A stretch of 64,000 nucleotides of DNA. It comes from Caldithrix sp964598255 (lineage in GTDB: Bacteria > Calditrichota > Calditrichia > Calditrichales > Calditrichaceae). Each line of letters opens with the position of its first letter. The stretch's first letter is position 1. The notes beneath the pieces are model-generated. The model was given only the letters and a program-made list of their open reading frames with translations, did not search any database and had not been told where the DNA came from. Both the position numbers and the translations under genes were made by a program. The stretch is taken from positions 52,485-116,484 of the forward strand of contig CAZRBA010000064.1 of NCBI GenBank assembly GCA_964598255.1, given 5' to 3'. Of the stretch, positions 8,201 through 16,998 are shown in pieces.

Positions 8201-9984
8201 TCAAGTACAATTGGCCTCTTATTTTAGCCAGCGTGGTTTTAAGCCTGCTTGTCATTCTGGCGATTCTGGATCGGGCACCGCAAAACCGACAAAAAGCATT
8301 AGCCGACGGTTGTTTAACTTGCCATTCAGATGTCCGTGATATGAGTAAGGCGCATCCCAATAATGTTTTGGGGTGTGCCAAATGCCATTTGGGCAATCCG
8401 TATGCTACCGAAAAGAGCATCGCTCACCGCGGAATGGTTAAAAATCCGTCGGATTTGCATTGGGTGCACAAAACCTGCGGCCAATCCGATTGCCATGCAC
8501 AGTGGGCCGGTCATGTGCGCAAATCGATTATGACCACCAACAGCGGGCTTGTGGCCTCTACAATGTATCAGTGGCAGGAAAAAGCAACACCGAACGATAC
8601 CACAATCCGCATTTCTCAAAATGTGCCCGATACATCGTTGGCTACTTCGCATATCCGAAAAATGTGCGCCGGATGTCATATCAACAAACCCACAGACGAT
8701 TTGCCCGGAGAATTCGGATTACGCGGCGGCGGTTGCAACGATTGCCATTTGAGCAAGAACGATTCATCGCTCCATCCCACCCTAACCGTGCAAATGTCGA
8801 TTGCCGTGTGTACAAAATGCCACAATCGTTCCGATCGTACGGGATTGACCTACCAGGGCAAGTTCGAATCCGAAGGCTACGGCACGCCGTTTAAGCAAGG
8901 TGCGTTTTCGCAGCAAACGCTTTCCGGAAACCGGTATTACTACCACATTTTACCCGACGTGCACTATGAAAAGGGATTGGTGTGCATCGATTGCCATCCT
9001 GCAGAAGATGTAATGGGCGACGGAAAACGCCATGCGCATTTGGAAGAGCAAGTGCACATACGCTGCCAAACGTGTCATCAGGCGCATTTAGCCAAACCAG
9101 CACCTCAAAATTCAGTATGGAAGGTTATTAAAAGCAATCCGGCTCTGAAAATGCCGCAAGATTCGCTGTTGGCCCGGGTAACCGATCATATTTTTTTAAG
9201 TAATGTTTTTAAACAGCACGGCCGCATTGTCCTTGTGCGCAAAACCGACGGGAAAATTCTTACAATCAAACAAAACAATCGTATTCGGGCATGTAATCTT
9301 GAAGGTCACGATCGCTTGGCCTGTCAGGCATGTCACTCGGCCTATACGCCCCAATGCTACGGCTGTCATGATGTTTACGATCTGCGTCAAAAGCAATTGG
9401 ACAAAATTTCCATGGAAAAAACCAAAGGCCACTGGAGCGAAGGCCGATCCTATTTGCGTTTTGAAGAGCCGACACTGGGGGTGGATGCTCGTCAGCGCAT
9501 TATGCCTTTTGCTCCGGGATGTCAGGTGTATGTGACGGTGATCGACGAAACCGGCAAGGTGAATCGGCAGGCACGCTATTTGACCATGGCGCCGTTCGAC
9601 CCGCATTCTACAAGAAGCCAACCCCCTTCTTGCGAAGCCTGCCATCTTTCGGCAAAGCGGCTGGGTTTGGGTAACGGAGTGTTGTACGTGCAGAAAGGTA
9701 AATTAAAAACGCTTCCTTTGTACGACGCGCAAAAAAGCGGTTTGGGAAATGTTCCGCCCGAACAAATGGTAACCCTGCAAGGGAAGGCGCTGCAAAACAT
9801 GTCCCGTATTACGGCACGCCCGTTTAATCAAAACGAAATTAAGCGCATTGTGCGTGTTTCCTTTTGTTTAACCTGCCATGAAAGGCCCGATGATGCCGTG
9901 TACCGGAATTTTTCGCGTAGCCTTTTGCGCTTTAAAAGCGAACGACTGTTGCCCTGCAACAAAATGATAAGGAGCAGGCCATGA
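8182..9984 (+). CDS. Membrane-anchored multiheme cytochrome c, about 12 heme-binding motifs
   Basis: The 600-residue protein has an N-terminal anchor (residues 9-29) and a periplasmic domain with 11 CxxCH motifs (CLTCH, CAKCH, CAGCH, CNDCH, CTKCH, CIDCH, CQTCH, CQACH, CYGCH, CEACH, CLTCH). The third site, CGQSDCH, is a CX4CH variant. The frame is open back to 8023, within cytochrome b, but ATG 8182 follows GAGGAG closely and gives a proper membrane anchor, so it is chosen. The next gene overlaps by four bases (ATGA). It probably receives electrons from the Rieske/cytochrome b pair. No close named family was recognised beyond cytochrome c multiheme proteins. Confidence 0.9.
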   Translation: MAINRLIKYNWPLILASVVLSLLVILAILDRAPQNRQKALADGCLTCHSDVRDMSKAHPNNVLGCAKCHLGNPYATEKSIAHRGMVKNPSDLHWVHKTCGQSDCHAQWAGHVRKSIMTTNSGLVASTMYQWQEKATPNDTTIRISQNVPDTSLATSHIRKMCAGCHINKPTDDLPGEFGLRGGGCNDCHLSKNDSSLHPTLTVQMSIAVCTKCHNRSDRTGLTYQGKFESEGYGTPFKQGAFSQQTLSGNRYYYHILPDVHYEKGLVCIDCHPAEDVMGDGKRHAHLEEQVHIRCQTCHQAHLAKPAPQNSVWKVIKSNPALKMPQDSLLARVTDHIFLSNVFKQHGRIVLVRKTDGKILTIKQNNRIRACNLEGHDRLACQACHSAYTPQCYGCHDVYDLRQKQLDKISMEKTKGHWSEGRSYLRFEEPTLGVDARQRIMPFAPGCQVYVTVIDETGKVNRQARYLTMAPFDPHSTRSQPPSCEACHLSAKRLGLGNGVLYVQKGKLKTLPLYDAQKSGLGNVPPEQMVTLQGKALQNMSRITARPFNQNEIKRIVRVSFCLTCHERPDDAVYRNFSRSLLRFKSERLLPCNKMIRSRP

Positions 9985-11588
9985 AAAAGATATTGATAAG
10001 CGGCCTGACGCTTTTTTTACTGTTCGGCCTCCGGCCTTTGCCTGCCCATGATTCGGGATGCCAGGTCTGCCATACCACCATGCATTCTTCCTGCGGACTT
10101 CGTTGTCAGGATTGCCATCTGTCCGTCAATGCACCCCGAAATCCGAAGTTAAACAATCATCCTGCGGTAATAGCCAACCCATCCCAAGAGCGCTGGTGGG
10201 CGGAAAAATGTCAGCGTTGCCATCAAAAGGAAATGGACGACTTTAAAAATTCGTTGCATTACAGCAGTGCGGGGATCATCGACCAAACACGTTTTTTGTT
10301 TGCAAAAACAGCGCACCTTTTGCAAACCGCGCCGGATGCCTGGCATGAATTGAGCAAAATAAGCAAAGTCGAACAACCCGTCATTTCCGGTTTGGCCGAT
10401 CATTTGTTGGCAAGTAAATGTTTGGGATGCCATTTTGCTTCGGATCGGCATGCTGCGGCCAAAGGGCGCAAGCACGCTGCGGGATGCGCGGCCTGCCACG
10501 TTCCGCTCGATCAACAAACGGGAAAGCCTCTCAACGGTCACCGGTTCGTAAAATTGCCTGCCGATGCCGTTTGTTTAGCCTGCCACAGCGGGAACCGTAC
10601 GGGCGCGGATTATTACGGCTATTTTGAACACGATTATCACAAACAATATCAAACGCCTTTCGGTAGCCGTCCCCAGTTTGGCGCTTACCAACATCGATTG
10701 CGGCCGGATGTGCATTTGCGGGCCGGTTTGCATTGTACGGATTGTCATACCGAACACAAAGGACACCGTGTGGTGCAACGGTTTGAAGGCCAGCAAGCAG
10801 ATGTGCGCTGTAGTGATTGCCACGGGGGCTTTAACTTACGGGCAACACGTACGCATGCAAGGGCACCGGCGTTTTCACAGCAAATAGTTGCTCACAAATC
10901 ATACCATGCGCGTTTGCGATGCTCGGCCTGCCATGCGCAATGGGCCTATCAGGATTACGGTTTGCATTTGTTTTTGGATGAAAGCAAGCATTACGAAATG
11001 TGGGCGGATTATCTTTGGCAGGGCGACGGAGAAGTGACCCGTTTGCTTAAGGAACAGTTGCGTCTGCCGGAATCCAAACGCACGTTTGCCTTTTCGCGCA
11101 ATAAGCTTTCCGGCAAAATCATGAAAGGCATTTGGTACGTGGCCTGGACATTCCGCCGCTGGGAAAATCCGGTGCTTGGAATCGATCCTCTTGGCAAAGT
11201 GAGCATTGTGCGACCGCTTTATCAGTATTTTTTAACCTATGCGGATTCTCTGGATCGAGTGTGGCTCGATTCGCAAAAGCCCATGCGCAAGGACGGAAAA
11301 ATTGGTTGGAATTGGGATGCTTTTGTCCCCCATACCATTGGTAAAAAGGGCCGGAGCTGCGAAAGCTGCCATTTGAATGCCAAAGCGGTTGGGCTAGGCA
11401 TTCGCCAGAATATCGCCGATTCCGTGGCCAACCCTATCACCCTACCCACACAACCTGTTTTGCCAGGTAGCCGTTTGTTAAACAAAAAGGAACGCCAACG
11501 TTTGCTGCACAAAAGCCGTAATTATCGCTATTGGCGCACAAAGGCATACCTGCAAAACGGCATATTGAAATTATTCGAAGATAAATAG
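9981..11588 (+). CDS. Periplasmic or secreted multiheme cytochrome c, 10 heme-binding motifs
   Basis: The 535-residue product has a cleavable-looking signal peptide (residues 1-22, ending near PAHD) and ten CxxCH motifs: CQVCH, CQDCH, CQRCH, CLGCH, CAACH, CLACH, CTDCH, CSDCH, CSACH and CESCH. Its organisation mirrors the upstream 12-heme protein, including a shared region around WENPVLGID/FEEPTLGVD and a late CExCHL motif, so the two may be paralogues. ATGA overlap means tight coupling. It would be the soluble or distal carrier of the Rieske/cytochrome b complex. The terminal acceptor is unknown. No clear terminator follows. Confidence 0.9.
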   Translation: MKKILISGLTLFLLFGLRPLPAHDSGCQVCHTTMHSSCGLRCQDCHLSVNAPRNPKLNNHPAVIANPSQERWWAEKCQRCHQKEMDDFKNSLHYSSAGIIDQTRFLFAKTAHLLQTAPDAWHELSKISKVEQPVISGLADHLLASKCLGCHFASDRHAAAKGRKHAAGCAACHVPLDQQTGKPLNGHRFVKLPADAVCLACHSGNRTGADYYGYFEHDYHKQYQTPFGSRPQFGAYQHRLRPDVHLRAGLHCTDCHTEHKGHRVVQRFEGQQADVRCSDCHGGFNLRATRTHARAPAFSQQIVAHKSYHARLRCSACHAQWAYQDYGLHLFLDESKHYEMWADYLWQGDGEVTRLLKEQLRLPESKRTFAFSRNKLSGKIMKGIWYVAWTFRRWENPVLGIDPLGKVSIVRPLYQYFLTYADSLDRVWLDSQKPMRKDGKIGWNWDAFVPHTIGKKGRSCESCHLNAKAVGLGIRQNIADSVANPITLPTQPVLPGSRLLNKKERQRLLHKSRNYRYWRTKAYLQNGILKLFEDK

Positions 11589-11741
11589 AAAGCCTTTTAG
11601 GAAAAACAGAAATTCGTAAAAACGAACCTTTGCCGAAGCAACAGTTTTTTTGATTAGTATCATTTATTTTCTTTTTTAACCGATTATTTTTTTTAGTAAC
11701 TTCCGTTAGTCGGCATGTTTTTAAACAAAAGAGTGATAAGA

Positions 11742-12731
11742 ATGATTAAACGCCAAATTTTTCTGTTTAGCGCTTTAACGATAGGGTTGTTAATGCTAAT
11801 CGTTTCTTGCGATGCCCCCAGACAAAATCCTTTTGATCCCAAGGCCTCGAATTATAGCGAAAGTCAACAACAGCTTGTTACATCCCGCATTTATGTGCGC
11901 CATCTGTTTCCGCCGTTTAAACCCGTTGCCAATATTAATATCATGATTCAAAATTTGAATTTGTTTTTTACCACCAATGCGCAAGGTTTTGTCGAATTTG
12001 AACATCCGCCCGTGGATTCATTGGTGGTATTAACCGATGCGGAAGCTTATTTTAACCGCAGTTTTGTATTGACCGCGATTCCGACCCACAAATACACCAT
12101 TTATCTGAACGCAAAACCTCAGGTTGAACAGGAGAAATTTATTTCTACCTATACCAATTTCGAACAATCCAATTCCACGACCAATTTAAGTTTTAATGCC
12201 ACCATTCGGGATTCGGACGGCCCAATGGATGTGAGCAAAGTGGTTTTGAAAAATGATGACTACCATTTTGCTTTGGAATTGTTACGTGATGCCAATGACA
12301 ATCGTTATTTTTCTTCCGATTTTGCCGTATCGCAAATTTCGGATAATGTCACCAATGCCCAATTACCGGAACTAAATTTTTATTTGGTCGTGCAAAATTT
12401 AAACGGCGATTCCATAACCACCGGCTTTTATTCCATTCGCAGGGTTATTGAGACAGAGTTGCAATTAGTAAGTCCTGCGGAGGGTGAAACCGTGCGCGAT
12501 AGCGTAGTGTTTAAATGGGTTAATCCTGAATTACCCTATGATTATGTATTCAATATTCAAATGTACCAATATCCGACGTTTAAACAATTGTATTATCGAG
12601 ATATTCCGGGAAACCAAAATCAATTTGTCGTAAAAAATTTGAGCAGGGGGCAATATAGCTGGTCGTTACAGGTACAAGACCGATTAGGTAATGTTTGTCA
12701 ATCCTATTACATTAGCTTTTATTATGAATAA
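11742..12731 (+). CDS. Predicted lipoprotein of unknown function
   Basis: The 329-residue protein starts with a hydrophobic signal ending in the lipobox LIVSC, followed by DAPRQNPFDPKA. That NPFDP start is common in lipoproteins of this phylum. A more upstream ATG at 11715 exists, but ATG 11742 leaves a normal-length lipoprotein signal. The body looks beta-rich, with a carboxypeptidase-regulatory-like early part and a later fibronectin-like part (LVSPAEGETVRDSVVFKWVN) of a type seen in surface proteins. The 3' end overlaps the next gene by 8 bases, tying it to the sigma54 activator and kinase that follow. No enzymatic motif was found. Confidence 0.78.
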   Translation: MIKRQIFLFSALTIGLLMLIVSCDAPRQNPFDPKASNYSESQQQLVTSRIYVRHLFPPFKPVANINIMIQNLNLFFTTNAQGFVEFEHPPVDSLVVLTDAEAYFNRSFVLTAIPTHKYTIYLNAKPQVEQEKFISTYTNFEQSNSTTNLSFNATIRDSDGPMDVSKVVLKNDDYHFALELLRDANDNRYFSSDFAVSQISDNVTNAQLPELNFYLVVQNLNGDSITTGFYSIRRVIETELQLVSPAEGETVRDSVVFKWVNPELPYDYVFNIQMYQYPTFKQLYYRDIPGNQNQFVVKNLSRGQYSWSLQVQDRLGNVCQSYYISFYYE

Positions 12732-14232
12732 AAACGTACATGCATCTTCGGAAAAATACGATAAGCTAACGGAAAAACATCTGGATTCCATTTATCGCCT
12801 TACGCGGCAGCTTTCCGCGTTAAGCGACGAGAAAAACGTGCTGGATTTAATTTTAAACCAGCTTATCGAAGAAACGGGCGCCGAAGTGGGGGCGTTTATT
12901 TTTTACGACAAAGAAAACGATACCTTTATCCCCAAAAGCATTATTTCGCGTAGCGAACAGTCTTCCGGCGATATTCAGTTTTCGCAGACGGTTTTTCGGC
13001 AAGTACTCACCAGCAAACAGGCGGTCTTGTCGTTCGATACGTTAAGCGATGAACATTACGCTCACACCCGCAGTGTGATATTAAACCAAATTCATTCCAT
13101 TTTAGCCTTTCCGCTTATTATTAAAGATCAAGTTTACGGTATTCTTTATTTTGATAGTCGCAAAAACCGTCAGAATTTTAATGAAGCTGCGCGCCAATTT
13201 CTTTCCTTTTTTTCGGCCATTGCCTCATTGGCTTTGGAACAAATACTGGCCAAGCAAAAATTCGAAAGCGAAAATGTGGTTCTACGCAACCAATTAGATC
13301 GCGACCTGCGCATTTCGACCATGGTAGGCGAATCGCCCGTGATGAAACGTTTGTACAATTTGGTAAGTAAAGTCGCCCGCTCAGATGCTTCGGTTTTAAT
13401 TACGGGAGAAAACGGTACGGGTAAAGAATTGGTAGCGCGGGCAATTCACGATTTGAGCGACCGTAAAAACAAACCGTTTATCGCCCAATATGTCGGTAAT
13501 ATTCCGGGCACCATTTTAGAGAGTGAATTGTTCGGCTACAAAAGGGGGGCATTTACCGGGGCCACCTCCGATCGCATCGGTTTGTTCGAAGCGGCCAACG
13601 GCGGAACGCTGTTTTTGGACGAAATTGCCGACTTGCCCTATGAATTGCAAGCCAAATTGCTGCGCGTTTTACAGAACAGAGAATTTAAACGGCTAGGCGA
13701 AAATATCATTCGCAAAGCCGATGTGCGTATTTTGGCGGCCACAAATCAGGATTTAAATCAATTGATTAAGGAAGGTAAATTCCGCGAAGATCTTTATTAT
13801 CGTTTAAACGTGGTGCGTATTAACGTGCCGCCTTTACGCGAGCGCAAATCCGATATTCCTTTGCTGGTGGAACATTTTTTACGCCGTATCGACCCCAATT
13901 TGCGCATTAGTAATCAGGCCCTGAAAAAACTGACAGATTACCACTGGCCGGGCAATGTACGCCAGTTGGAAAACATTATTAAACGAGCAAGTATCTTAGC
14001 CGCCGATTCTACCATAGAGGCCGAAGACATTCAGTTCGACGATTCGGATATGCAGCCGTTAGCTCGATTGTTGCCTTCGAATTTGGAAGATGAAGCCTCG
14101 CTGGAAGAAATTAAAAATTACATTATTCGGAAACGGTTGGAGCGATTTAAAGGCAATAAAACCAGAACGGCCAAAAGCCTGAATATTTCTCTGCGCGCTT
14201 TGCAGTTAAAAGCTAAAGAACTCGGGTTGTGA
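12724..14232 (+). CDS. GAF-domain sigma54-dependent transcriptional activator (Fis-type HTH)
   Basis: The 502-residue protein has an N-terminal GAF sensor domain (about residues 15-175) and then a sigma54 AAA+ domain. The AAA+ domain shows Walker A GENGTGKE, intact GAFTGA in the sigma54-contact loop and Walker B GGTLFLDEIAD. The C-terminal Fis-like helix-turn-helix contains NKTRTAKSLNISLRALQLKA. Upstream in-frame codons exist from 12691, inside the lipoprotein gene, but ATG 12724 gives the natural start, although no strong ribosome site is visible. It overlaps the kinase gene that follows, so the two are likely co-expressed and may act in one pathway. Confidence 0.9.
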   Translation: MNKNVHASSEKYDKLTEKHLDSIYRLTRQLSALSDEKNVLDLILNQLIEETGAEVGAFIFYDKENDTFIPKSIISRSEQSSGDIQFSQTVFRQVLTSKQAVLSFDTLSDEHYAHTRSVILNQIHSILAFPLIIKDQVYGILYFDSRKNRQNFNEAARQFLSFFSAIASLALEQILAKQKFESENVVLRNQLDRDLRISTMVGESPVMKRLYNLVSKVARSDASVLITGENGTGKELVARAIHDLSDRKNKPFIAQYVGNIPGTILESELFGYKRGAFTGATSDRIGLFEAANGGTLFLDEIADLPYELQAKLLRVLQNREFKRLGENIIRKADVRILAATNQDLNQLIKEGKFREDLYYRLNVVRINVPPLRERKSDIPLLVEHFLRRIDPNLRISNQALKKLTDYHWPGNVRQLENIIKRASILAADSTIEAEDIQFDDSDMQPLARLLPSNLEDEASLEEIKNYIIRKRLERFKGNKTRTAKSLNISLRALQLKAKELGL

Positions 14233-15788
14233 TGATGAAATCCATCGGAAATTACGAAATTCTGCAAGTGATTGCCGAACACGGGCCTACCTTAATTTGT
14301 TTGGCCAGACACAAAAAATTAGGCCGCAAAACATTCCTGAAAATTTTTAAAAGCGCCGACGCCACCCTTTTGGAACGCTTCGAAAGAGAAGCAAAAGTAG
14401 TGGCCGATTTAAATGACAAGCACATCGTGGCCATTTACGATTTCGGCGAAGAAGACGGTCGCTATTTTATTTCCATGGAATATGTGGAAGGCTCCAATTT
14501 AAAAGAATACCTCGATAGCCACACATTAACATCCCGCGATATTATTGAATTTGCCTACAAAATTACCAAGGCCGTGGCCGTGTTGCACAAACATGGCTAC
14601 ATCCACCGTGATTTGAAGCCGGAAAATATTCTGGTATCCAAAGAGCAAAAAATAAAATTAACAGATTTCGGCATCGCCTTTCACGAATCGTTGCACCATG
14701 TAACTACCGAAGGCTCGCTTTTGGGTACACCACTTTACATGTCTCCGGAACAGATCAATAACCTACCGGTTACACCTGCCAGCGATGTGTTTGCCATGGG
14801 CATCATTTTTTATCGGATGGCTGCGGGAAAGCATCCCTTTACGGCTCCGCGCATCGGTGAAATATTCTCGCAAATTTTAAGCAAACCCGTCGAAAATCTG
14901 AAAACGCTTCGACCGGATTTGCCGGATTGGTTTTGCACCATGGTCGGTAAAATGCTGGAAAAAGAACCGCAGAATCGTTATCGTTCTGCCTCTGAGTTGC
15001 TCGAAATATTTAAAAAACATCATGTTGCTCAACCTACGATAGAGGAATTTTCTCCGTCTGCCGATAAAAAAGTTCCGGGAATTGCCTTTTACTTGGCCGG
15101 GGCTGCAGTATTTATTTTACTAATAATTTTAGGCTGGCAATTTTCCAAAAACATGGAAAAAAAGCCGCAACCCATTGTGGCCGATACCTTGCAAATCGTT
15201 AATAATCGAGATAGCCTGCAACAGACCGGCCCGCCAAACCAGCAACAGCAAGATAGCGCCTTAGCAAGCGCGAACGGCGTACAAAAGCACGAAAGGAAAT
15301 TGCTGCATAATGATATCAGACCACCATCGGTTAACAACATTCCTTTTGAAAGATACGTAAACGTCAAAATTCAAACTTATCCGTGGTGTAAAATCTATTT
15401 AAATTATCAGCTTGTGGATTCCACCCCGATGATACGACCCTTAAAATTAAAACCCGGGAAATATATCATCGGCTTACAAAATCCGTTGTACCCCTCGTAT
15501 ACGGACAGCATCACCATTCCGGCCCAAAGGGATTACACACTTAGTTTTAATCTGGATTCCATTTTTTCCCGACTCGATTTGCAGGTTTTGCCTTGGGGCA
15601 AGGTGTACATCGACGGCAAATATATCGGCGAAACGCCCCTGCAACGCCCCATTTATGTCACGCGCGGCAAACATTATATCGAAGTTAAAAACGATTTTTA
15701 CGTCACCTGGCACGATACGCTCGATTTTAGCGGTAAAAGTAAAATTCAAAAAATAATTGCTTTAAAGGAAGAGCGAAAAAAAAGGTAA
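14232..15788 (+). CDS. Membrane Ser/Thr protein kinase with two extracytoplasmic PEGA domains
   Basis: The 518-residue protein has a Hanks-type kinase domain (about 5-265) with HRDLKPENIL, LTDFGIAF and GTPLYMSPEQ, so the catalytic loop, DFG and activation segment are intact. The glycine loop is degenerate (VIAEHGPT). A membrane helix (about 276-296) follows, then a Gln/Ser-rich linker and two PEGA repeats (about 375-440 and 445-515; GKVYIDGKYIGETPLQRP is the clearest part). PEGA domains are surface modules of unknown ligand. Start choice: GTG 14229, ATG 14232 and ATG 14235 are all possible. ATG 14232 overlaps the activator stop (TGATG). Its substrate may include the activator encoded immediately before it. 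Confidence 0.9.
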   Translation: MMKSIGNYEILQVIAEHGPTLICLARHKKLGRKTFLKIFKSADATLLERFEREAKVVADLNDKHIVAIYDFGEEDGRYFISMEYVEGSNLKEYLDSHTLTSRDIIEFAYKITKAVAVLHKHGYIHRDLKPENILVSKEQKIKLTDFGIAFHESLHHVTTEGSLLGTPLYMSPEQINNLPVTPASDVFAMGIIFYRMAAGKHPFTAPRIGEIFSQILSKPVENLKTLRPDLPDWFCTMVGKMLEKEPQNRYRSASELLEIFKKHHVAQPTIEEFSPSADKKVPGIAFYLAGAAVFILLIILGWQFSKNMEKKPQPIVADTLQIVNNRDSLQQTGPPNQQQQDSALASANGVQKHERKLLHNDIRPPSVNNIPFERYVNVKIQTYPWCKIYLNYQLVDSTPMIRPLKLKPGKYIIGLQNPLYPSYTDSITIPAQRDYTLSFNLDSIFSRLDLQVLPWGKVYIDGKYIGETPLQRPIYVTRGKHYIEVKNDFYVTWHDTLDFSGKSKIQKIIALKEERKKR

Positions 15789-15982
15789 CGCATCTGTCTT
15801 TATACAAAACAGTCCGTTTTTTAATAGCTTAATAGAAAAATTTTTCGGAAGATGTAAGCGCTTTTTTACGTAAGGTGAAATTTTCCGCCGATCTGTTTCA
15901 TTCAATTGTTCTTTTTTGTAATTTACGATACCAAATAAAGCAAGGCTTTAATGTAATGCGGGATTAAAAATAAGGATTTTCC

Positions 15983-16768
15983 ATGCGCGCATTGATCTGG
16001 TTTTTATTTTTAGCTTTAACTACTCAAGTGTTTGCCCAACAGCACATAAAAGAACAGATAAAAAATTTGGATAAAGATTTCCGATCGTTTCAATACAAAA
16101 AAGTAATCGAAAAAGGAAAGTTCTTATTATCCGATCCTTACGTGACTAAAGAAGACAGTTTAAGTATTTATAAATACATGCTTAATGCGGCCTATGCTTT
16201 GGCCGATACCGCAGAGGCCAAAGCAATTATTAAACAAATCATAAAATGCGATCCGGAATTTGCCCTAAACCCGCAGGATACCTCACCTAAAATTATCGAG
16301 TTTTTTAACCACGTTAAAAATCAAATTAAACATCACCAACCGGTCGTTCCGGGCACAACCGTACCTGGGCAATCCGGAGAGACCATGCGTATAATGTACC
16401 AACCGTTGCCCTTTTCCAGTGCCGTGCTTTCCGTAGTGCTACCCGGAAGCGGTCATCTGCAGCAAAAATTTAGCGGGAAGGGGGTACGTATTACGGGCGT
16501 ATCCCTGGGGTTACTGGGGAGCATTGCCTATGCGGCCATACAAACGGTCGATAAAAGAGATGCTTATATGAAGGCCCAGCAAGGCGCAGATTTTGACCGC
16601 CTATACGATGAGTACAACCGAATGTACAAAATCCGGAATTTACTGATAGGCGCTTTTGTGGTTTGGGATTTGTATGTTTTTTTTGATTTGCAAAAAGAAT
16701 GGCAAATTTCTTTGCAAAATAATCCGACTACTAATGCGCTTTCGGTAGGCATTTCCAAACGGTGGTAA
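15983..16768 (+). CDS. Exported protein with helical repeat-like N-terminus and two hydrophobic segments
   Basis: The 261-residue protein has a signal peptide (MRALIWFLFLALTTQVFAQQ), a helical part of about 90 residues that looks like a degenerate tetratricopeptide repeat, and a proline-rich linker. After it comes PFSSAVLSVVLPGSGHLQQK with nearby hydrophobic helices. The LPG-GH segment with flanking helices resembles the DUF5683-type envelope proteins common in Bacteroidota-related phyla. AAGGA precedes the ATG by 8 bases. It lies 195 bases after the kinase and may be a separate unit. Its role is unknown. Confidence 0.72.
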   Translation: MRALIWFLFLALTTQVFAQQHIKEQIKNLDKDFRSFQYKKVIEKGKFLLSDPYVTKEDSLSIYKYMLNAAYALADTAEAKAIIKQIIKCDPEFALNPQDTSPKIIEFFNHVKNQIKHHQPVVPGTTVPGQSGETMRIMYQPLPFSSAVLSVVLPGSGHLQQKFSGKGVRITGVSLGLLGSIAYAAIQTVDKRDAYMKAQQGADFDRLYDEYNRMYKIRNLLIGAFVVWDLYVFFDLQKEWQISLQNNPTTNALSVGISKRW

Positions 16769-16777
16769 TGCGCGATG

Positions 16778-16816
16778 ACTATGTAATTTTTACGTAGTAC
16801 GCAATTTTTACATAGT
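16778..16816 (+). promoter_or_regulatory. Triple half-site repeat, candidate enhancer for the sigma54 promoter at 16933
   Basis: ACTATGTAA (16778-16786), TTACGTAGT (16790-16798) and TTACATAGT (16808-16816) are three copies of one half-site: an inverted pair plus a direct repeat 18 bases on. They lie 118-156 bases upstream of the -24 element, a usual distance for activator binding sites. They could instead form a weak hairpin after the preceding gene, but there is no GC-rich stem or T run. Confidence 0.45.
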
Positions 16817-16932
16817 AAAAAATTTCATATTAGATAAATTCGATATTTTTGCTCCCCTTTTTTACTTTGCTAACATATTATTAATAAAAAAATTATCCTT
16901 TCCGATTTTATGTGTGGAAAAACATTGATTAA

Positions 16933-16949
16933 TTGGCACGGTAATTGTA
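16933..16949 (+). promoter_or_regulatory. Candidate sigma54 promoter of the type IX cargo gene
   Basis: TTGGCACGGTAATTGTA matches TTGGCAC-N5-TTG at exact spacing, with T in place of C in the -12 element. Predicted transcription start is near 16960, about 40 bases before ATG 16999. Confidence 0.65.
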
Positions 16950-16998
16950 GTAATTAAAAGCGAATGAATAAAGTTAACCAACAATAAAGGAGGTGTTT

